Assembly: GCF_000832985.1 (NCBI RefSeq)
Contig: NZ_CP009920.1
Span: forward strand, 1,054,001 to 1,118,000
Reading direction: 5' to 3'
Length of the DNA stretch: 64,000 nt
Origin: Priestia megaterium NBRC 15308 = ATCC 14581
GTDB lineage: Bacteria; Bacillota; Bacilli; Bacillales; Bacillaceae_H
Made by a program: the position numbers and the translations under genes. Each line of letters starts with the position of its first letter. Within the stretch, counting starts at the first letter, position 1. The notes below the pieces were generated by a model that saw only the letters and a list, made by a program, of their open reading frames with translations, was not told the origin of the DNA and searched no databases. Shown piece by piece: positions 57,888 to 64,000 of the stretch.

Positions 57888-58092
57888 TCAACATTATTTC
57901 AGCTATTTATATAAGAATTAAGTAGAATTTTGTCTTTTTGTCACAAATAGTGTCATTTTGTTAAAAGTAGGACATATTCGTAGAATAAAATGTAAGGAAT
58001 ATAAGGTTTTTTTACACAATTAGAAATAAATACCTTATAAGGATTCAATTGGTTAACATTCACCTTGTAGACTTTTTCTCTTTTCCAAAATA
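57888..58092 (-). other. Non-coding AT-rich region where mraZ would be
   Basis: No reading frame; the whole gap between bshC and rsmH is 334 bases, too short for mraZ (about 430). No TGGG repeats typical of MraZ boxes were seen. An 8-base inverted repeat TATAAGGT/ACCTTATA lies at 58000-58039. Confidence 0.6.
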
Positions 58093-58118
58093 AAAATCCT
58101 GCTTTTCAGCAGGATTTT
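58093..58118 (-). terminator. Terminator after bshC
   Basis: AAAATCCTGCT and AGCAGGATTTT stem with a 4-base loop, followed by T bases on the minus strand, directly after the bshC stop. Confidence 0.92.
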
Positions 58119-58119
58119 A

Positions 58120-59745
58120 TTAGACATAACAGACTTTTAACTGGTGATTTAATTCGACTTCAGCACTTAGTAAATCTGACACAAATTGCATACCATAACC
58201 ATTTAAATAATACATAATATTCCACATGCGTTCTTGTGGAGCATTGTAGGGACGAAGAGCAAGTTCAATTTGAGCATATTTTGAATGCTTCACATCGTGC
58301 TTAATTAGCTGTTTGGATTCGACAATCTTTTGAATGGTTTCAAACTGCTTTTGAATAATCGCTCGATTTTTAAGCATGACTTCATCAAATGTTTTGTCTT
58401 CTTTTTGAATATTTTCACGAAGAGTTTTATGAATTTTTTCGAAATCTTCTTTCGCTTTTTCAAAATACATTTCGTATGGGTTGTGAACTTCTGTCTTAAG
58501 CCAGTGCTCTCTCTCTGCATCTACACCTTCGTTCACTACGTTCGAAAGGTCTAACTGAAGTTCATCCATATACTTCTCGATATGTCTTTCTACGATTGCA
58601 TAGGATAACCTAGGGACCACGGGAGGCATTTTAAAGCTAAATAAAGAAAATGCTTTTTCAAGCTCTGCCCAATACGCTACTTCCCCCGGACCTGCAATAA
58701 ATGCAAGGGTAGGAAGTAAGTACTCCTGCATAAGGGGTCTAGTCACAACGTTGTTACTAAGAAGCTCAGGCGTTTGTTTAGCAATTTGAACCAGCTCTTC
58801 TTTAGACAGCGCGAGTTCATTTTGCTTTCCAACAAACTGCTCTTGTTCTGCATCTCTTTCTAAAAGTACTCTGTTTTCATTGTGTGAATAAAAGAGATGA
58901 GCCGTTTCTTCTCCCACTTCAATCATTCGTCCATATTGTTTTTGAATCTCTGTTTGCTGTTCCATAACGGCTGACGATAATTTGTCATTTTGTTCAATTA
59001 ACGTCACAAAGAAAGAAGATTCAATGCTGCGCACTTCTTTAGAAGCTGCATCCATTAAAATAAGACCTGACTCTGCGAACATTGTGGTAACCAAATGAGC
59101 AAAGAAATCGACATAGGTACGTGATTTATCTAACGCTTCTAAAACAAAGTGTAATACCTGGTTTGTATGCGCCGTTTCGTTAAACGTTTGAAATACATCA
59201 CGAACCCAGCTTCTACAGGCCTCATGGTCTAGTTCAATTTGAGAAACCATTTGCTTTTTCTTTAAAGAATGCTTTAGCGTTTTCTTTAAAAGCTGGTTTT
59301 TATGCTCTGTGTATACATGGTTGATCTCAGCAAAATCATGATCTTCTCCAGCAATCCAAAATACCGGAAGCACGGGCACGTTTAAAGCTTCCTCTTGTTG
59401 TTTAGCTAGGAGCACAATTGAAATCACTTTATGAATGGTGTACAAAGGACCGGTAAGCAGCCCCGCTTGCTGACCTCCAACGACCACTACGCTGTTAGGA
59501 TCTTTTAGCTTTTCAATATTTTCAATCGTCTTAGAAGATGCTCCGTAGCGCTTATTAAAATCAAGCAGATACTCAGCAAGCTGTTCTCTTGGATAAGACT
59601 GCTTTTGAACATCCGCTAAACGTTTTTCATATACGTCTTTTTCGTGTATATTATAATGAAAAAAGGAAAGTGCTTGCTTTTCACCTTTTATGTAATCGTT
59701 CGTTAGTTTGTTTCCCGCCTTTAAAGAGACGTCTGTAATCTCCAT
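58120..59745 (-). CDS. bshC: Bacillithiol biosynthesis cysteine-adding enzyme BshC
   Basis: 541 residues. Last step of bacillithiol synthesis, adding cysteine to glucosaminyl-malate. Conserved VVVGGQQAGLLTGPLYTIHK, VFWIAGEDHDFAEINHV and the C-terminal LRPYNAPQERMWNIMYYLN segments; a long coiled-coil arm covers about 385-480. B. subtilis has bshC directly before mraZ-rsmH, the same place as here without mraZ. Confidence 0.95.
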   Translation of the reverse strand: MEITDVSLKAGNKLTNDYIKGEKQALSFFHYNIHEKDVYEKRLADVQKQSYPREQLAEYLLDFNKRYGASSKTIENIEKLKDPNSVVVVGGQQAGLLTGPLYTIHKVISIVLLAKQQEEALNVPVLPVFWIAGEDHDFAEINHVYTEHKNQLLKKTLKHSLKKKQMVSQIELDHEACRSWVRDVFQTFNETAHTNQVLHFVLEALDKSRTYVDFFAHLVTTMFAESGLILMDAASKEVRSIESSFFVTLIEQNDKLSSAVMEQQTEIQKQYGRMIEVGEETAHLFYSHNENRVLLERDAEQEQFVGKQNELALSKEELVQIAKQTPELLSNNVVTRPLMQEYLLPTLAFIAGPGEVAYWAELEKAFSLFSFKMPPVVPRLSYAIVERHIEKYMDELQLDLSNVVNEGVDAEREHWLKTEVHNPYEMYFEKAKEDFEKIHKTLRENIQKEDKTFDEVMLKNRAIIQKQFETIQKIVESKQLIKHDVKHSKYAQIELALRPYNAPQERMWNIMYYLNGYGMQFVSDLLSAEVELNHQLKVCYV

Positions 59746-59835
59746 GAAAGAACTTCCTTTCTTTTCCTAATACTTATATTCTCTACATATAGCTTCATTA
59801 TCCATAATGTAACTGCCCACGTCTAGTAACATGCT

Positions 59836-60219
59836 TTACAGAGAGGAAATACGAAAAGCGATTCCACCTATATTTAATACAATATGTGCAATAAGAAACA
59901 AAACAAAATTCATCCGAAAGAACCCTTTCGCGATAAGCTTCATTTCTAAGTCATGTTTGACTTTCCAATGTACAAACATCATAATCATTGCTACAACTAA
60001 AAGGACTAACGCAATCAACCACAAAAAAGAGTGCCCGAAAATTTCCACAGCTGCATAATGCACGGAAAAAATAAGAAAAACCGTAGTAACGTACGTTGCT
60101 ATGTGGACAGATTTCCTTTTATTTTTCGTCAGTTTGCGTAAAAGCATGTATAGAATAAAAAAACCAACGAGCGGCAGAGTGACAAACGTCGCAAAAACTC
60201 CAGCAATAAAACTTCCCAT
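59836..60219 (-). CDS. Small four-helix membrane protein (DUF3397-like)
   Basis: 127 residues with four hydrophobic helices at about 3-25, 38-60, 65-85 and 100-122, with basic loops between them (RKLTKNKRKSVH). It fits, from memory, the DUF3397 family of unknown function found beside panE and bshC in bacilli. The ATG at 60219 follows AAGGGTGA by five bases; the GTG at 60228 is less likely. It overlaps or abuts the panE stop, so both are cotranscribed. Confidence 0.75.
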   Translation of the reverse strand: MGSFIAGVFATFVTLPLVGFFILYMLLRKLTKNKRKSVHIATYVTTVFLIFSVHYAAVEIFGHSFLWLIALVLLVVAMIMMFVHWKVKHDLEMKLIAKGFFRMNFVLFLIAHIVLNIGGIAFRISSL

Positions 60220-60220
60220 G

Positions 60221-61102
60221 TTAATCACCCTTTTCTTCTTCGATTCCTTTTATTGACCCATATAAAAAGTCAACAATAGGCGTCGACGTTCTTTTTTCAG
60301 CAGCTTGTGTTTGAATATAGCCTAAAATAGCATCAATTTCTGTTTGCCGCCCCTCCTGTATATCTTTTAGCATAGAAGATTGATTTGTACTCGTGCGCGA
60401 ACAAACCCCCAGCGCATTTTCCCAATAATTAAAAGCTGAATCCAGTTTTAACACAGCCGCAATCTCTTCAAACAATAGACGCATCGTTTTATAAAAATAG
60501 CTGTTGTGAATCAGCTGCCCATTTTTTACCCGATACAGCGCCGTAAGAGGATTGATAAGCGCATTTACAACTAATTTCTTCACCAGCATCCCATACCAAT
60601 CTGTTTCAATCACCCAAGGAAAATTCACAATTGGCAAGATAGACTCCATTTCTCCTCTGTACGAAGCAATACGGGTTGTTCCTATTCCTGTATGATGGAC
60701 GCTATCCATATCTGTACGCATTGCCCCGTGTTCAACTGTACCCAAATAGAGAGTGCTCTGGGGGAGATTTTTAAGAATTTCAATATGGCTCATACCGTTT
60801 TGGATAAACAAAAGGGGAGTATGTATAGTAAGGGTTTTGATAAAAGGAATAATCTCTTTTAAATGATACTGTTTTACAGTAACAATGATTAAATCTGCTT
60901 CTTTTATGTTTTTTTCTAGAGGGATAGCACTGACTTTTTTAGTGTGATGTTCCCCTTGTCTATGTAAGGTAATTCCATTTTCGTTAATACACTTTGCTTG
61001 AGTTTTTGTTTTCGTATACAAGGTTACATCATACCAATCTGATAAATACGCGCTAAACAACAGACCTAATGATCCGCCTCCAATAATACCTATAGTTTTC
61101 AT
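60221..61102 (-). CDS. panE: 2-dehydropantoate 2-reductase family protein (PanE/ApbA)
   Basis: 293 residues. N-terminal NADPH-binding motif IGIIGGGSLGLLFSAYL, LIIVTVKQYHL, QNGMSHIE, and the C-terminal helical domain with KLVVNALINPLTAL (catalytic Lys) and TEIDAILGYI. Makes pantoate for CoA synthesis. Similar to B. subtilis YlbQ, which lies in this region too. Sequence is somewhat divergent, so substrate is assigned by family only. Confidence 0.88.
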   Translation of the reverse strand: MKTIGIIGGGSLGLLFSAYLSDWYDVTLYTKTKTQAKCINENGITLHRQGEHHTKKVSAIPLEKNIKEADLIIVTVKQYHLKEIIPFIKTLTIHTPLLFIQNGMSHIEILKNLPQSTLYLGTVEHGAMRTDMDSVHHTGIGTTRIASYRGEMESILPIVNFPWVIETDWYGMLVKKLVVNALINPLTALYRVKNGQLIHNSYFYKTMRLLFEEIAAVLKLDSAFNYWENALGVCSRTSTNQSSMLKDIQEGRQTEIDAILGYIQTQAAEKRTSTPIVDFLYGSIKGIEEEKGD

Positions 61103-61194
61103 CGTATTTTTTGTTCCTCTTTCTATTATTGAGTTTCATTTTAGCAAAAAAATGCTTTGAATTAAATGCATTCTTAAAATTTTACCTATTCATA

Positions 61195-61225
61195 TAGCCC
61201 GTGTGATTAAAAATCACCGGGCTTG
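61195..61225. terminator. Hairpin after the acyl-CoA carboxylase operon
   Basis: AGCCCG..GTGATT pairs with AATCAC.CGGGCT around a short AT loop. It lies 40-65 bases after the carboxyltransferase stop. The following T-run is weak on the minus strand, so termination strength is unclear. Confidence 0.5.
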
Positions 61226-61260
61226 TTATAAATTATTTAGAGTGATCCCGTTTTTTTCTA

Positions 61261-62802
61261 TTATACGGGATACACCGGATGTTTACGACGGCTAAAGGTC
61301 ACATTCTTTGTTTCATATAATCGAAAGCGGTCAATTAAAGTTCGACGCAGTTCGTTAGCAGGAACGATGTCGTCAATAATAAGTTCAGAAGCCAGCGTAT
61401 AGATATCAATGTGTTCTTTATACTCCTGCTGTTTCTGTTTAACAAACATAAACCGCTCTTTCGGATCTTCAATTTCATTAATTTTATTAGAATAGACGGC
61501 ATTTACTGCCGCTTCAGGACCCATTACGGCAATTTGAGCAGTAGGTAATGCAAGGCAGCAATCCGGTTCAAAAGCTGGACCAGCCATAGCGTAAAGCCCT
61601 GCGCCATAAGCTTTGCGCATAACTACGGAAATTTTAGGAACTGTAGCTGAACTCATCGCTGCAATCAATTTTGCTCCATGTCTAATGATGCCTGCTCTTT
61701 CTACTTTGGTTCCAATCATAAATCCAGGTACATCCGCTAAAAATAGCAAAGGAATATGGAAGGCATCACACAGTTGAATAAATTTTGCGCCTTTATCTGC
61801 TGAATCTACAAACAGCACTCCTCCTTTGACCTTCGGCTGATTGGCAATAATCCCTACTACTTTTCCATCTATTCGTGCAAGCCCTGTTACCAATTCGGCG
61901 GCAAACAGTTTTTTCACTTCAAAGAAGCTCCCTTCGTCAATAAGGGTATCAATTGCTTCATAGATATCAAATGGAACATTTTGATTCTCTGGAATTAGTT
62001 CTACTAAATCCTTTGTCTGCTTAGGCTCTTTAGCTTTTTGTACTTTAGGCTTCTCTTGATAGTTTTGTGGAAAGTAGGTTAAATAAGATTTGGCATACGA
62101 AATAGCTTCTTCTTCAGAATAAGCTAACACATCTCCACATCCGCTAACGCTGCAGTGCATATGTGCTCCTCCCATTTCCTCTAGCGTAACCTTTTCTCCA
62201 ATAACAGCTTCGGCCATACGCGGCGAACCTAAGTACATAGAAGCGTTTCCATCTACCATCACAACAATATCACAAAATGCAGGGATATATGCTCCTCCAG
62301 CTGCTGACGGACCGAAGAGCAAACAAATTTGAGGAATGACGCCGGAAAGTTTTACTTGATTGTGAAAGATCCGTCCAGCGCCTCGACGGTTTGGAAACAT
62401 ATCTAATTGATCCGTAATACGTGCTCCTGCAGAATCCACTAGGTACAGCAAAGGCACATGCAGTTTTTCTGCTACTTCTTGAATACGAATAATTTTCTCT
62501 ACTGTTCTGGCCCCCCAAGACCCTGCTTTTACAGTAGAGTCATTAGCCATTACACAAACTGTTTCACCGTTTACTTTTCCAATTGCGGTTACAACACCGT
62601 CTGCCGGCAACCCTTCGGCTTTATTATTTGCAAACATGCCGTCTTCTTCATATTTCCCGTCATCAAATAAAAGCGCTAAACGATCTCTTACAAAAAGCTT
62701 CTGTTGTGTTGCAAGTTTCTCTTTGTACTTCTCCGCGTTGCCACGCTCTACTTTTTGACGATTTTCATCATATTTTTTCTGAGATTCACCTGTATGTATC
62801 AT
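61261..62802 (-). CDS. Acyl-CoA carboxylase, carboxyltransferase (beta) subunit
   Basis: 513 residues with the two crotonase-like halves of the PccB/MccB family. GGAYIPAFCDIVVMV, GSPRMAEAVIGEKVTLEEMGG, HMHCSVSGCGD, and AYGAGLYAMAGPAFEP form the two oxyanion-hole regions and acyl-CoA binding. It transfers carboxyl from biotin to propionyl-, methylcrotonyl- or a related acyl-CoA. Closest in my memory is B. subtilis YngE; substrate cannot be fixed from sequence. It forms an operon with the two genes upstream. Confidence 0.88.
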   Translation of the reverse strand: MIHTGESQKKYDENRQKVERGNAEKYKEKLATQQKLFVRDRLALLFDDGKYEEDGMFANNKAEGLPADGVVTAIGKVNGETVCVMANDSTVKAGSWGARTVEKIIRIQEVAEKLHVPLLYLVDSAGARITDQLDMFPNRRGAGRIFHNQVKLSGVIPQICLLFGPSAAGGAYIPAFCDIVVMVDGNASMYLGSPRMAEAVIGEKVTLEEMGGAHMHCSVSGCGDVLAYSEEEAISYAKSYLTYFPQNYQEKPKVQKAKEPKQTKDLVELIPENQNVPFDIYEAIDTLIDEGSFFEVKKLFAAELVTGLARIDGKVVGIIANQPKVKGGVLFVDSADKGAKFIQLCDAFHIPLLFLADVPGFMIGTKVERAGIIRHGAKLIAAMSSATVPKISVVMRKAYGAGLYAMAGPAFEPDCCLALPTAQIAVMGPEAAVNAVYSNKINEIEDPKERFMFVKQKQQEYKEHIDIYTLASELIIDDIVPANELRRTLIDRFRLYETKNVTFSRRKHPVYPV

Positions 62803-62821
62803 GATATCTCTCCTTTATGAG

Positions 62822-63034
62822 TTATGAAATAGTCACCAAAACGTCGCCTTCGTTCACAAAATCCCCCACGGCTATATGGACAGTCTCTGCAATACCAGCT
62901 TGATCGCTTTCAATAGGAATTTCCATTTTCATAGATTCTAATACAACAACAACTTCTCCTTTGGCTACACTTGCACCTTGCTGAACAAACACATTAAATA
63001 CCATGCCTGCCATTGTCGCTTTGATTTCACTCAT
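62822..63034 (-). CDS. Biotin carboxyl carrier protein (stand-alone 70-residue domain)
   Basis: A complete biotinyl/lipoyl domain with the biotinylation site VLESMKMEIP (Lys36) and the closing GDFVNEGDVLVTI. 70 residues, only the swinging domain without the N-terminal extension of AccB. It overlaps the biotin carboxylase stop (ATGA) and precedes the carboxyltransferase by 19 bases, so all three subunits form one enzyme. Confidence 0.92.
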   Translation of the reverse strand: MSEIKATMAGMVFNVFVQQGASVAKGEVVVVLESMKMEIPIESDQAGIAETVHIAVGDFVNEGDVLVTIS

Positions 63035-64000
63035 TGTGGTGCTCCTCCTTTATTTAATACGGTTGATAATAACGATGTGTTATATGTGCCTTTTTCATAT
63101 AACTCTTCATTTAACAACTGCTTAAATAGAGGAATATTCGTTTTGATTCCCTCTACAACAGCTTCCGTAAAATATGATTTAGCTAGTTCAATTGCATTTG
63201 AACGCGTACGACCAGTAATGATAACTTTTGCAATCATTGGATCATAAAAAGGTGTAACCGCATTCATATCACTGTAGCCACTGTCTACGCGCGCATAGGT
63301 TCGCTCCGGCAAGTGATAACCCGTAATTTTTCCCGGAGCCGGTAAAAAAGTAAACGGATCTTCTGCATAAATTCGAAATTCAATGGCATAGTTATTTGCT
63401 GCTATTTCCTCTTGCAGACGAGGAAGCTTTTCTCCGCGCGCAGCTAAGATCTGCCACTTAACTAAATCGACCCCTGCAATTTGCTCGGTGATCGGATGCT
63501 CAACTTGCAGCCGCGTGTTCATTTCAAGAAAATAAAAATTTTCGTCTTCATCCACGATAAACTCCACCGTACCTGCATTATAATATCCGATTGCTTTAGC
63601 CGCTTGAACGGCTTGGTTTTGCATGGCTTGTCGCGTACTTTCTTTTAAAGAAAGCGCAGGGGCTTCTTCAATCACTTTCTGATTTCTTCTTTGTACGGAA
63701 CAATCGCGTTCAAAAAGATGAACGACATTACCATGCTGATCTCCAAACACCTGTACTTCGATATGTTTTGCGTTTGTGATAAGCTTTTCAATAAACATTC
63801 CTTCTTGACCAAAATATGCTTTTGCTCTTGCTTTTGTTGAGGCATACACTTGTTTTACTGCTTCTTCGTTATCGCAGCGCACCATCCCAATTCCTCCGCC
63901 GCCTCCGCTTGCTTTTAACATAACGGGATATCCAATTAGACTCGCTACTTTACAAGCCTCTTCAACTGACGTCACATCGCCTTCGCTGCCGGGGACAACA
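63031..64000 (-). CDS. Biotin carboxylase subunit of acyl-CoA carboxylase (N-terminus outside the window)
   Basis: The visible 322 residues contain the ATP-grasp domain (KASGGGGGIGMVR lid, ERDCSVQRRNQKVIEEAP, FLEMNTRLQVEHP with ENxR-type metal residues) and the biotin-carboxylase C domain (EFRIYAEDP, GYSDMNAVTPFYDPMIAK). The biotin-carboxylase N domain continues past the right edge. With the next two genes it encodes a three-part carboxylase. Confidence 0.9.
   Translation of the reverse strand, partial: VVPGSEGDVTSVEEACKVASLIGYPVMLKASGGGGGIGMVRCDNEEAVKQVYASTKARAKAYFGQEGMFIEKLITNAKHIEVQVFGDQHGNVVHLFERDCSVQRRNQKVIEEAPALSLKESTRQAMQNQAVQAAKAIGYYNAGTVEFIVDEDENFYFLEMNTRLQVEHPITEQIAGVDLVKWQILAARGEKLPRLQEEIAANNYAIEFRIYAEDPFTFLPAPGKITGYHLPERTYARVDSGYSDMNAVTPFYDPMIAKVIITGRTRSNAIELAKSYFTEAVVEGIKTNIPLFKQLLNEELYEKGTYNTSLLSTVLNKGGAPQ

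Overview
The window looks like part of the chromosome of an endospore-forming Bacillaceae bacterium with a low-to-moderate GC genome. Protein sequences and gene order resemble Priestia (Bacillus) megaterium as I remember it; no search was run. It carries sigma-E, sigma-G, SpoIIGA, SpoVD and SpoVE, a bacillithiol gene (bshC), a PyrR-regulated pyr operon and a T-box ileS. All genes except rqcH lie on the minus strand, so transcription runs from high to low coordinates. There are no rRNA or tRNA genes, insertion sequences, prophage or CRISPR arrays. It is a core region, not an accessory island.

Layout from the right, in the direction of transcription. (1) 64000-61261: an acyl-CoA carboxylase operon (biotin carboxylase, cut by the window edge; a 70-residue biotin carrier; carboxyltransferase). 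(2) 61102-58120: panE, a small membrane protein (DUF3397-like) and bshC. (3) 57785-41706: the division and cell-wall (dcw) cluster rsmH-ftsL-pbpB-spoVD-murE-mraY-murD-spoVE-murB-divIB-ftsA-ftsZ. Compared with B. subtilis it lacks mraZ, murG and the ylxW-ylxX-sbp group; short non-coding gaps with candidate promoters sit in their places. (4) 41429-38828: spoIIGA-sigE-sigG, with a 22-bp-spacer spoIIG promoter and a sigma-F-type sigG promoter. (5) 38479-34481: ylmC-ylmD-ylmE-sepF-ylmG-ylmH-divIVA. (6) 34450-29438: T-box ileS, ylyA, lspA and an RluD-type pseudouridine synthase. (7) 29441-17583: pyrR-pyrP-pyrB-pyrC-pyrAA-pyrAB-pyrK-pyrD-pyrF-pyrE, with three PyrR attenuators. (8) rqcH (plus strand) and the divergent Ca2+ ATPase yloB. 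(9) 12846-1: yloC, disrupted by a one-base frameshift, then remA-gmk-rpoZ and coaBC-priA-def-fmt-rsmB-rlmN-prpC-prkC-rsgA.

The genes cover de novo UMP synthesis, peptidoglycan precursor synthesis and septation, the forespore and mother-cell sigma cascade, translation initiation and ribosome rescue, and PASTA-kinase signalling. No clearly new multi-gene system was found. The best leads are the yloC frameshift, the gene losses in the dcw cluster, a perfect 12-bp inverted repeat over the rsmH promoter, and a leader structure in front of sigG.
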